From Deinococcus sp. (GTDB lineage Bacteria > Deinococcota > Deinococci > Deinococcales > Deinococcaceae), in assembly GCA_018260375.1 (NCBI GenBank), contig JAGLBF010000040.1, forward strand, positions 1 to 18,410: DNA of 18,410 nucleotides, written 5' to 3'. The notes under the pieces were generated by a model. That model was not told where the DNA came from. It searched no databases and was given only the letters and a program-made list of their open reading frames with translations. Each line of letters opens with the position of its first letter. The first letter of the stretch is position 1. Positions 6,750 through 13,354 of the stretch are shown one piece after another. The position numbers and the translations under genes were made by a program.

Positions 6750-6768
6750 GTTTCTTCGGATAAGAAAC
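6750..6768. promoter_or_regulatory. 19-bp palindrome next to the promoter, candidate operator
   Basis: GTTTCTT (6750-6756), CGGAT, AAGAAAC (6762-6768) is a perfect inverted repeat with 7-bp arms. It lies eight bases upstream of the -35 box of the cupin-transporter promoter, a usual place for a dimeric regulator. The regulator gene is not in the window. Confidence 0.5.
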
Positions 6769-6868
6769 AAGCTGGGCCACGGCAAAAAGGTTCATTACAC
6801 AGTGCCATTCTGATATCAAAAGCCCGCGCTGAACAGCGGCTTGATAAAACACGTAGCTCAATCGCGCC

Positions 6869-6973
6869 TTATTCGATATAAAACGGCCTGTAAAGACCTG
6901 TTGCCTGCGCGGTAGCTTGAAAAGATGAAATCCAATTGATATCCACCTGAAAAACTTTGGAATCTGAACTCAT
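6869..6973 (-). pseudogene. Short ORF, possible gene fragment (34 codons)
   Basis: From ATG 6973 the minus strand encodes MSSDSKVFQVDINWISSFQA then TAQATGLYRPFYIE and a stop. The composition (Trp, Phe, Tyr, Ile in a protein-like pattern) looks like the start of a larger protein that has been cut short, but I do not recognise the family. There is no Shine-Dalgarno sequence; TATAAC lies 14 bases upstream. It could be a small gene, a remnant or chance. Confidence 0.25.
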
Positions 6974-7237
6974 GTGATACTCGCATAGTTATACCTCACC
7001 TTACCCCAAAAATGGCTGAGGCTCTATGAACTTGCCTATATTTAATTCTTTAGAGTATAGCAGATAAAATTACGGGCGACTGGTTTTGTCTGAAGTTGTC
7101 TAATCATTTCACCGGTCTATAGACTCATCTCTGGTCTGCCTCATCTTAGAGCAGCCATCAGGAGTTGATAGTTAAGTCAGGATGTAAAAAAGGGGCAAGT
7201 CTCATGGACTGCCCGGATATCAACTCTATACCTGTAC
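6974..7237. other. AT-rich gene-free stretch before the origin
   Basis: I see no gene here. The sequence is AT-rich (for example around 7038-7070, with TTTAATTCTTTAG and GCAGATAAAATTAC) and contains no clear repeat or tRNA. It separates the transporter promoter from the origin module. Confidence 0.4.
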
Positions 7238-7392
7238 TTATACGGGTTCTGAATTCTAAAATTTACGACTTAAATCCTATTAACAACGCGCCGACAGAAG
7301 GCCAGCGGGCATAGGAACAAGTACGCATTTCGTGATAGGTAAACGCAGGCAGCGCTTTAGGCTGTGGTGGAATAGACCAGAATCCGTATCAC
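7238..7392 (-). repeat. Dispersed intergenic repeat, copy F (about 155 bp)
   Basis: In the orientation opposite to copy A, it begins near TTATACGGGTTCTG (7239) and ends GGCTGTGGTGGAATAGACCAG through AATCCGTATCAC. The centre matches copy A: AGGAACA followed by ACGCATTTCG and CGCAGGC aligns with GGGAACA, ACGGGTTTCG and CGCAGGC of copy A. A short hairpin ATTTA/TAAAT (about 7261-7275) lies at the place of the copy A hairpin. It abuts the iteron region. Confidence 0.55.
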
Positions 7393-7501
7393 CTCCATTT
7401 TACGCTAGTAACATAAATCATGGCATAAAACTAGCTTACGAAAGAACAGCTTACCCGCAAAAGAGTCAGCCTCAATCGACACAATCCACCGCTCTAAATT
7501 T

Positions 7502-7856
7502 GGGATACTTTTGGGCCGTTTGACGATTGACCTATAGATTTTTTGGCTTCAAATGGGGCTATTTTGTCCTCCTAAATTTGGGATACTTTTGGGCCGTTTG
7601 AAAATACCGCGTCTGACACGTCTTAAAATTTGGGATACTTTTGGGCCGTTTGTGGGATACTTTTGGGCCGTTGCCTATGGGATACTTTTGGGCCGTTTTC
7701 AGGTTTTATGCCGCACAGGACAGAAAAAAAGACCTCTACGCCGTACGGCTGGGCGCCACTGACCCAAAGTGGGATACTTTTGGGCCGTTTGGGCCTAAAT
7801 CATGGGATACTTTTGGGCCGTTTGGGCCTAAATTTGGGATACTTTTGGGCCGTTTG
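7502..7856 (+). repeat. Iteron array of a plasmid replication origin (8 copies)
   Basis: Eight direct copies of GGGATACTTTTGGGCCGTTT (usually followed by G) start at 7502, 7580, 7632, 7654, 7679, 7771, 7804 and 7836. Copy 4 lacks one T near its end and copy 5 ends in T rather than G; the others are identical over 21 bases. Several are preceded by CTAAATTT. The last three are spaced 33 and 32 bases apart (about three helical turns); the middle ones are 22 and 25 bases apart. Iterons directly upstream of an initiator gene are the classic binding sites for Rep and set copy number. Confidence 0.92.
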
Positions 7857-7898
7857 GGCCTAAATTTGCCGTCTGGGAGCGAAAACGCCATTTTCTCT

Positions 7899-7946
7899 GT
7901 TGTTGTTTCTTTATATATTTAATATATTTAAAAGACAAACAACAAC
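7899..7946. promoter_or_regulatory. AT-rich segment within perfect 10-bp inverted arms (rep promoter/operator or melting site)
   Basis: GTTGTTGTTT (7899-7908) and AAACAACAAC (7937-7946) are perfect inverted arms around a 28-bp core of which only three bases are G or C (TATATATTTAATATATTT). The core also carries a promoter for rep: TTGTTG (7900-7905), 17 bases, TATATT (7923-7928). The rep ATG follows at 7948. Its place between iterons and rep suggests a DNA-unwinding element, a Rep autoregulatory operator, or both. Confidence 0.6.
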
Positions 7947-7947
7947 C

Positions 7948-9336
7948 ATGTACCGCCAAAAACGACCACTACCACCTCCAATACTCACCGAACGCAACCT
8001 AGACCGGTTGGGTTTTTTCAGCATTCAAACCCGTATCCCGCACGAACTGGCCTGGGAATCGCAGTTTTGTGTCGCAGGCCGTACGGTACATGTGCGTGGG
8101 GAAGGCACCAGAGGGCGGCCTCACGGCGTAGACACCGACATCATGCTAGGCGTAGAGCAACTCTTTATTGAACAAGACTGCCCCGAAGACAATTGGCTAC
8201 ACACCACCCCAAATGCTCTACGTGAAGCCGCTTTGATGAAAAAAAATGGCCGGGCTTTTGCCCGAATTCGCGAAGGCTTGCTGCGAATCTGGTCTACGGG
8301 TTTTATTGTGCAAGAAGGCTGGACAGACGCAAGTGGTCAGCCCGTGCGCTTTAATTCTGCATTTCGGCTGCTTGAAGAGTTGCGCTACTGGGACCGTGAT
8401 ACCGATGAACTGCCTGAGTTGCTTCCAGATGCGCGGCTGAGTATCCGGTTATCCGCACAGCTCGCTGCAAGCATCAGGGCGGGCTTCACGCACACCTTGC
8501 GGCGTGAAGTACTGAGTCACCTCGAGCAGCCCCATTCACGGGCCTTGTATCGCCTAGCAGAGGCACATCGTTACCAGGATGATGGTACGCTACTCAAGTC
8601 CTTGTCGGTTGAGCTGATGGAATGGCGCTCGGCTTGTGGTATTCGGGAGACCAAAGCCAGCAAGATTATGCGAACTCTTGATGCGGCGCATGAGGAACTG
8701 ACCGCTGCTGGATATTTAACAGATTTACGTGTTGAAGGCCGTGGACAATCACAGCGCCTTGAATATATTTTCAGGCAAGAACACGACCCTGACCCTGCCC
8801 TAGTTCAGTTGTTGCGGGGGTATCATGTGGGCGCTCCCAGAGCTGTACAACTTGCAGCGCAGTACCCAGAACGTGTTGAGAATGCCATACGGTATTTTGA
8901 GCAAGTTCGTCACGAAGGTCGCCAGATTCGTAATCCTGGGGGATTTCTTGCTGATCTAATTGGTCACCCCGAGAAATACGAACTGGTTGTTCATGCTTTG
9001 CCTGAAGAAAAAGAACAAAAGCACAGACAAGAAGCTAAACAGCTTATTGAGAAGAGCGAGGCTCAGGCTATTGCTAAACAGGAGGCTGAGCGGGCTAGAT
9101 TATTAAATTTGTCTTCTAAAGAGCAGTGGAAAGAGAAGGGCAAGGGCCTTATTATGAGCCTTAAGGGCGCTTTGAGCAGTAAAGAATTGCAATTATTAGA
9201 GGAAAGATGTCAGGCAGGTGATATTTCGGCAGTAGACCTGGCCAGTGAAGTCGCGAAAGCACAAGCGACAATGACCATGCAGGAGTTTATTGCTGACCTA
9301 AAGCCTAAGCTAGGTTCTGCTAACTTAACTTTATGA
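7948..9336 (+). CDS. rep: Plasmid replication initiator protein (RepA/RPA type)
   Basis: Initiator that binds the iterons just upstream and opens the origin. The chosen start ATG 7948 gives 462 residues. The N-terminus has LTERNLDRLGFFSIQTRIP and the family motif GRPHGVDTDIMLGVEQLF at about 57-74, as in the replication initiator protein A family found on Deinococcus and Thermus plasmids. The central part (about 100-300) contains winged-helix-like stretches such as TKASKIMRTLDAAHEEL. The C-terminal 120 residues are highly charged and probably coiled (EEKEQKHRQEAKQL). The frame is open to a TTG at 7900, but that would place the promoter inside the gene, so ATG is preferred. There is no clear Shine-Dalgarno sequence; the -10 box at 7923 would leave a leader of about a dozen bases. 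Base composition is more AT-rich than the neighbouring mrp genes. No parAB is adjacent. Confidence 0.88.
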   Translation: MYRQKRPLPPPILTERNLDRLGFFSIQTRIPHELAWESQFCVAGRTVHVRGEGTRGRPHGVDTDIMLGVEQLFIEQDCPEDNWLHTTPNALREAALMKKNGRAFARIREGLLRIWSTGFIVQEGWTDASGQPVRFNSAFRLLEELRYWDRDTDELPELLPDARLSIRLSAQLAASIRAGFTHTLRREVLSHLEQPHSRALYRLAEAHRYQDDGTLLKSLSVELMEWRSACGIRETKASKIMRTLDAAHEELTAAGYLTDLRVEGRGQSQRLEYIFRQEHDPDPALVQLLRGYHVGAPRAVQLAAQYPERVENAIRYFEQVRHEGRQIRNPGGFLADLIGHPEKYELVVHALPEEKEQKHRQEAKQLIEKSEAQAIAKQEAERARLLNLSSKEQWKEKGKGLIMSLKGALSSKELQLLEERCQAGDISAVDLASEVAKAQATMTMQEFIADLKPKLGSANLTL

Positions 9337-9355
9337 AGTACAATTTACTTTAGAA

Positions 9356-9406
9356 GTGGAAGTTGCTTCGATGGGTGAAACTCCACGTTATTTATAGAAC
9401 TTTTTT
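9356..9406 (+). terminator. Probable terminator of rep
   Basis: GTGGA (9356-9360) pairs with TCCAC (9382-9386), extended by GTT with AAC across one bulged A. A run of six T follows at 9401-9406. It lies about 20 bases after the rep stop, fitting an intrinsic terminator, although the stem is imperfect. Confidence 0.4.
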
Positions 9407-9572
9407 AAGACTTCAGTATACATGATTTAATCGGAATCCCTAGCAGGTATTTTTGAATCCCGCCCCCTGAATCTCAGATATAAGCGCTTTTATCTTTCCC
9501 TTCTTTTTCTGCCGCGCAGTTTTGTAAGTCTCAGCGCTCCTCTGGGCCAAATTAGAGTATCCTCATAAGCAG

Positions 9573-9635
9573 ATGATGATGGATGAGGACATGAGCCGCC
9601 GCTACGCCACCCCCTCAACAGGCAGACCATGCTAA
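9573..9635 (+). CDS. Possible upstream ORF overlapping the mrpA start (20 codons)
   Basis: ATG ATG ATG at 9573-9581 opens a 20-codon frame, MMMDEDMSRRYATPSTGRPC, whose TAA (9633-9635) overlaps the first bases of mrpA (ATG 9629). Two TANNNT boxes lie just upstream (TAGAGT 9553-9558 and TATCCT 9558-9563), the second nine bases before the first ATG. GATGAGG could also serve an internal ATG at 9591. mrpA itself lacks a Shine-Dalgarno sequence, so a translated leader delivering ribosomes to mrpA is plausible. There is no recognisable function; it may be only leader sequence. Confidence 0.3.
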   Translation: MMMDEDMSRRYATPSTGRPC

Positions 9636-12022
9636 CGCTGTCTGTTTTTTTCCCCTTTGTCATTGCGCTGGTGTGCGCGGTTTTGGCCTCCAAAATGCAG
9701 CGCTATACGGGCTTACTGGCGGCTACCGGTTTTGTGCCTGCGCTGCTGCTGGCTTTGCCGCTCGTGGGTATGCCTGCTGCCCTGCCCACCCGTGAGTTGA
9801 CCTCTTGGGTGCCTGAGCTGAGCCTTAGCCTGCTTTTTCGTGGCGACGGTTTTTCGCTGCTGTTCGCCGTGCTGATCGGTGTTATCGGCACGCTAGCGAC
9901 ACTGTATGCCGTGTCATACCTGTCAGCGGACGAAAAATTCGGGCGCTTTTATCCGTATTTGCTCGCCTTTGGCGGCTCTATGTTGGGGCTGGTACTGTGC
10001 GACAATTTGCCGCTGCTGTACATGTTCTGGGAGATGACCAGCATCACCAGCTTTTTGCTGATTGGCCTGTGGCACACGCGCGGCGCGGCACGTGACGGAG
10101 CAGTTAAGGCCTTTTTGGTCAGTGCCTTCGGCGGCATTGCGCTGCTGGCGGCCCTCGTGATGCTGTCTATTGCGGGCGGCACCACCACGCTGTCGCAGCT
10201 TAATATCAGCGCCGTGCAGGCGTCACCCTTTTTTATACCTGCCATGCTGTGCATTATTCTGGCTGCCGCCACCAAATCAGCGCAGTTGCCCTTTCATTTA
10301 TGGCTGCCGACTGCGATGGAAGCGCCCACGCCTATCTCGGCCTTTTTGCATTCAGCCACAATGGTCAAAGCCGGCGTGATGCTCGTCGCCAAGTTTGGGC
10401 TGATCTTCGGCGCTTCGGCACTGTGGAGCGCTATCTTGGTGCCGCTGGGCCTGGCGTCTATGGCCTGGGGTTCATGGCTGGCTCTGCGCCAAACCGACCT
10501 CAAGGCGCTGCTGGCCTACTCCACTGTGTCGCAACTGGGCTTGCTGATGAGCCTTTACGGTCTGGCCAGCGACGAGGGCCGCTTTGCTGCTACCGCGCAC
10601 CTGCTGAACCACGCCGCATTTAAAGCTGCGCTCTTTTTTGTGGTGGGCATCATTGACCACGAGACAGGCACCCGCGAAATCCCCTTTTTGCACAACCTGC
10701 GCCGCACCATGCCCATCACGTTTGTGCTGGCCCTGCTCGCCACCATCAGCATGGCGGGCTTGCCGCCGCTGGGCGGGTTTATCAGCAAAGAACTCTTTTA
10801 TGAGGCGATGTTGCACCGTGGCCCCGCCTTTATTGCGGTGGCGGTACTGGGGAGCGTGTTGACGTTTGCCTACTGCGCCCGCTTGCTCAGCATCTTTTTT
10901 ATGCCCAGAAAGCTGAACAATGACCCCCTTCCCCCTGTGGTTGAAGAGGAGCGGCGCAAGGCCCTTAAAAAAGACATCCACGAAGCTGGCCCCGCGCTCT
11001 ATCTGCCTGCGGCCTTGCTGGTCACCGTTGCCCTGGTGTTTGGGTTGTGGCCGCAGCTCCTTGAGCGGCTGGTACGCACCACCGAAAACTCGCTGCAGTT
11101 TGGTGCGCTCACCGAGCATCTGGCGCTGTGGCACGGGGTCACCACGGCGCTTTTGCTCTCGATCTTTACCTGGCTACTAGGCAGCGTGGTGGTGTACTTT
11201 GCTCCGCAGGTGGCGACCTGGCAAAAGCGCCTCACCCCGCGCTGGAACGCCAACACGCTCTACTACCAGATCACCGATGGCCTGCATGACGCTGCCACCT
11301 GGCTCATCACCCGCACCCAGGGCCTGGCGCTTCCCGACCAACTGCGCATTATGCTGCTGGCAGCGGGGCTGATGGCTACGTACGCCGTGTGGCTCTCGCC
11401 GCAGGTTTTTCACCCTATCAGTTTGCCCCTTGCCATTGTGCCTATTGCCGTGCTGCTGGTGGGCGGCGCCATAGGGGTACTGCTCTCGCGAAACCGCCTG
11501 ACTGCCGTAGTGGTCATGGGTCTTACGGGCTTTGGCAGCGCCGCTTTTTTTCTGGCCTTCGGTGCCCCCGATTTGGCCCTTACGCAGCTTCTGGTAGAGG
11601 CGGTGACCGTTGTGCTCTTTTTGCTGGCCTTTCGCTACCTTCCCGGTTTCCGTGACCTGCCGCGCACACGCGGGCGGCTGCTGCTCGATAGCCTTCTGGC
11701 TGCCGCCGCTGGTGTAGGCGCTACCCTGCTTACGCTCAGCAGTGTGCGCTTTTTGGCCCCACCGATTTCGCCCTGGTACCTGCTCAACAGCTACCCAGGT
11801 GGCGGCGGCAAAAATGTGGTCAACGTGTTGCTGGTAGATTTCCGCGGCTTTGATACTCTAGGCGAAAGCCTAGTAGTGGGCATGGTGGCGCTCGCGGTGG
11901 TTGCGCTGGTGCGCCTGGGCAAAAAGGGCGAACCCAACCCCAACAAACCGGCCACATCCAGCCTGCACGTTAAAGAACATCCAGAAGAAAGCATGCCCGT
12001 GACTAAGGAGGTGAATCCGTGA
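9629..12022 (+). CDS. mrpA: Na+/H+ antiporter subunit MrpA
   Basis: Largest subunit of the seven-part Mrp complex, which exports Na+ in exchange for H+ in the cytoplasmic membrane. The 797 residues match full-length MrpA. The N-terminal part is related to complex I subunit NuoL, with conserved Glu135 (MFWEMTS), Lys216 and His223 (ATKSAQLPFHLWLP), and Lys247 (HSATMVKAG), the usual proton-path residues. The C-terminal part carries the MrpA-specific extension with GFGSAAFFLAFGAPDLALTQ and NVLLVDFRGFDTLGE. A hydrophilic tail of about 35 residues follows the last helix. The start has no clear Shine-Dalgarno sequence; a short upstream ORF overlaps it. The last bases overlap the mrpB GTG as GTGA. 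It is first in a complete mrpA-G operon that begins about 290 bases after rep. Confidence 0.96.
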   Translation: MLTLSVFFPFVIALVCAVLASKMQRYTGLLAATGFVPALLLALPLVGMPAALPTRELTSWVPELSLSLLFRGDGFSLLFAVLIGVIGTLATLYAVSYLSADEKFGRFYPYLLAFGGSMLGLVLCDNLPLLYMFWEMTSITSFLLIGLWHTRGAARDGAVKAFLVSAFGGIALLAALVMLSIAGGTTTLSQLNISAVQASPFFIPAMLCIILAAATKSAQLPFHLWLPTAMEAPTPISAFLHSATMVKAGVMLVAKFGLIFGASALWSAILVPLGLASMAWGSWLALRQTDLKALLAYSTVSQLGLLMSLYGLASDEGRFAATAHLLNHAAFKAALFFVVGIIDHETGTREIPFLHNLRRTMPITFVLALLATISMAGLPPLGGFISKELFYEAMLHRGPAFIAVAVLGSVLTFAYCARLLSIFFMPRKLNNDPLPPVVEEERRKALKKDIHEAGPALYLPAALLVTVALVFGLWPQLLERLVRTTENSLQFGALTEHLALWHGVTTALLLSIFTWLLGSVVVYFAPQVATWQKRLTPRWNANTLYYQITDGLHDAATWLITRTQGLALPDQLRIMLLAAGLMATYAVWLSPQVFHPISLPLAIVPIAVLLVGGAIGVLLSRNRLTAVVVMGLTGFGSAAFFLAFGAPDLALTQLLVEAVTVVLFLLAFRYLPGFRDLPRTRGRLLLDSLLAAAAGVGATLLTLSSVRFLAPPISPWYLLNSYPGGGGKNVVNVLLVDFRGFDTLGESLVVGMVALAVVALVRLGKKGEPNPNKPATSSLHVKEHPEESMPVTKEVNP

Positions 12023-12633
12023 GCAACAAGGCCAACCCCAAATCTAATAAAAAGAACAAGAAAAACACGCCGCCCAGCACGTCAACGCCTGCATCCGGTT
12101 CTGTCATTATTCGGCCCACCACGGCGGCCCAGCGCACCCTGAATAACAACATTCAAGCCGATAAGGAAGCCGCGCGCCGCCTGGACACCCGCCTGGTGAG
12201 CAACGACCCGATTTTGCAAACGGTGAGCCGCGCTTCCTTTGCGCTGATCATCCTGTTCGCCTTTTTGCTGCTGTGGCGCGGGCACAACGCTCCTGGCGGC
12301 GGCTTTATTGCCGGGCTGATGACAGTGTGCGCCCTGCTGCTGCACCGCATAGCGACAGGGAAAGACGCCGCACGGCGGCTTAAGCCTACCGCGCTGATAC
12401 CACTGGGGGTGGGCACTTCTTTTCTCACAGCGTTTATTCCTTATGTCCTGGGCCACCCTTTTCTTAAGACCGCGTACGGCTATATCAGCACGCCGCTCAC
12501 GGGTGAATTTGAGTGGACCAGTGCCATGATTTTTGATATAGGCGTATTTTTAACCGTGCTGGGGGCGGGCCTGAGCATCGCTTACGCTCTGATAGAGGTC
12601 AATCCCCTAGAACGGGTGCGGGAGGATCTGTGA
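12019..12633 (+). CDS. mrpB: Na+/H+ antiporter subunit MrpB
   Basis: Membrane subunit MrpB, 204 residues. The conserved domain begins near residue 60 with SNDPILQTVSRASFALIILF and contains RGHNAPGGGFIAGLM, the MnhB hallmark, followed by further helices ending in GLSIAYALIEV. It is longer than the usual 140 or so residues because of a Lys-, Asn-, Thr- and Ser-rich N-terminus (SNKANPKSNKKNKKNTPPS), probably a disordered cytoplasmic extension. The GTG start is fixed by TAAGGAGGTGA at 12004-12014, a near-perfect ribosome site, and overlaps the mrpA stop by 4 bases. GGGAGGA near its end serves the next start, the GTG at 12630. Confidence 0.95.
   Translation: MSNKANPKSNKKNKKNTPPSTSTPASGSVIIRPTTAAQRTLNNNIQADKEAARRLDTRLVSNDPILQTVSRASFALIILFAFLLLWRGHNAPGGGFIAGLMTVCALLLHRIATGKDAARRLKPTALIPLGVGTSFLTAFIPYVLGHPFLKTAYGYISTPLTGEFEWTSAMIFDIGVFLTVLGAGLSIAYALIEVNPLERVREDL
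12620..12626 (+). promoter_or_regulatory. Strong Shine-Dalgarno at the mrpB end
   Basis: GGGAGGA lies three bases before GTG 12630, which overlaps the mrpB stop as GTGA. It is as good as the ribosome sites that start other mrp genes, yet the reading frame it serves is not mrpC, which begins 257 bases further on. This is the main evidence that the in-between ORF is translated. Confidence 0.55.
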
Positions 12634-12890
12634 TCAGCGCACGCCTGGCGACAACCGCCCACTGGGCAGAGTGGGTCAGAGGCCGAGGCCGGCCAACAGA
12701 ACAGTGGCCCAATGGCGCAGCAGCAATAGGCATGGCGCGGCCTGTTCTTTTTGGGCAATTCCTTTTTGTACAATTGCTTTTTGGGCAATTTCTTTTTGTC
12801 AATGCGCTGAGAGAAAGTGTCTCTCTGATGCAGCGTCACGCCCAGTTCGCCCATCTACATCTGGCTTACCCCGCACTGGAGTCTTTATGA
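12630..12890 (+). CDS. ORF between mrpB and mrpC, putative single-span membrane peptide (86 aa)
   Basis: I do not recognise this protein. Its GTG overlaps the mrpB stop (GTGA) behind a strong ribosome site, and its TGA overlaps the mrpC start (ATGA), so it fits the tiling used by every other gene of the operon. The N-terminal 35 residues are polar and Arg/Trp-rich. Residues 36-60 form one hydrophobic stretch built of five-residue units, LFGQF LFVQL LFGQF LFVNA, with Gln or Asn every fifth position (43, 48, 53, 58). The last 26 residues are mildly polar and His-containing. The hydrophobic units come from a 15-bp tandem repeat, so the ORF may be a repeat insertion that happens to be open, or a new small subunit-like peptide. 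Typical mrp operons have no gene here. Confidence 0.45.
   Translation: MISARLATTAHWAEWVRGRGRPTEQWPNGAAAIGMARPVLFGQFLFVQLLFGQFLFVNALRESVSLMQRHAQFAHLHLAYPALESL
12748..12805 (+). repeat. 15-bp tandem repeat, about four units
   Basis: The units are TTTTTGGGCAATTCC (12748), TTTTTGTACAATTGC (12763), TTTTTGGGCAATTTC (12778) and a degenerate TTTTTGTCAATGCGC (12793). The first and third differ at one base. Because 15 is a multiple of three, every frame reads a five-residue repeat. It lies in the only gap of the mrp operon and is much more AT-rich than its flanks. Confidence 0.8.
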
Positions 12891-13354
12891 GCAGTCTTTT
12901 TGCCATTATTATCGGCATTCTTATCGCAGCGGGCGTATTTTTGTTGCTTTCGCGCACCATCGTGCGGGTGGTGATCGGACTGTCATTTATCTCGTACGGC
13001 ATCCATCTTCTGATTCTCACCGTGGCGGGGCTTAATCAGTCCTCTCCCCCACTGCTGACCCTGCCTGGGCCGTATGCCGACCCGCTGCCGCAGTCACTGA
13101 TTCTCACCTCTATCGTCATCGGCTTTGCCACCACCGCGCTGCTTCTGACGGTAGCGCTGCGGGCGTACCAGGTGGCCGGGCACCACGACGTAGAAGCCTT
13201 TGGAGACAACCTGGCACGCGGCGCACACGGCAAGGGTGAGCGGGCTGACCCCGAACACCAAAGCCCTGACGCGCCCGAATGGACAGAAAACGTCAGCGAG
13301 CTCCGGGCAAGCACCAGCGTACCCCCTATCAGTACGCCAGGAGAGCAGCCATGA
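12887..13354 (+). CDS. mrpC: Na+/H+ antiporter subunit MrpC
   Basis: Small membrane subunit related to NuoK of complex I. From ATG 12887 it has 155 residues. Three helices are visible: SLFAIIIGILIAAGVFLLLS, VVIGLSFISYGIHLLILTVA and SLILTSIVIGFATTALLLTV, with the family stretch DPLPQSLILTSIVIGFA. A hydrophilic tail of about 55 residues makes it longer than the usual 115 or so. The frame is open upstream to 12671, but those residues are translated repeat sequence, and GGAG (12878-12881) lies five bases before ATG 12887, where family members begin. Its stop overlaps the mrpD ATG as ATGA. Confidence 0.93.
   Translation: MSSLFAIIIGILIAAGVFLLLSRTIVRVVIGLSFISYGIHLLILTVAGLNQSSPPLLTLPGPYADPLPQSLILTSIVIGFATTALLLTVALRAYQVAGHHDVEAFGDNLARGAHGKGERADPEHQSPDAPEWTENVSELRASTSVPPISTPGEQP

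Noticed and set aside
6673..6861. N-terminal extension of the cupin by 63 residues
   Set aside because: The promoter and palindrome lie in it, composition is not cupin-like, and AGGAG with correct spacing precedes ATG 6672.
7501..7860. CRISPR array
   Set aside because: The repeats are 21 bases at irregular distances (22-92), partly adjacent, with no uniform spacers and no cas genes; the adjacent initiator gene makes them iterons.
7553..7922. Three overlapping plus-strand ORFs reading repeated GYFWAV or WDTFGPF peptides
   Set aside because: They are only the iterons translated in different frames; no ribosome sites, and the DNA-level repeat explains the pattern fully.
10472..11134. 220-codon antisense ORF inside mrpA
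   Set aside because: Gln-, Arg- and His-rich composition typical of antisense of GC-rich membrane genes; no recognisable domain.
12599..12802. Minus-strand ORF with repeated KRNCPKSNCT residues, like a cysteine-rich peptide
   Set aside because: It is the antisense reading of the 15-bp tandem repeat, lies opposite mrpB/mrpC, and has no promoter or ribosome site.
12671..12886. Longer MrpC reading frame starting at 12671
   Set aside because: The extra 72 residues are the 15-bp repeat in another frame (FWAIP FCTIA FWAIS). A ribosome site and the family N-terminus support ATG 12887.
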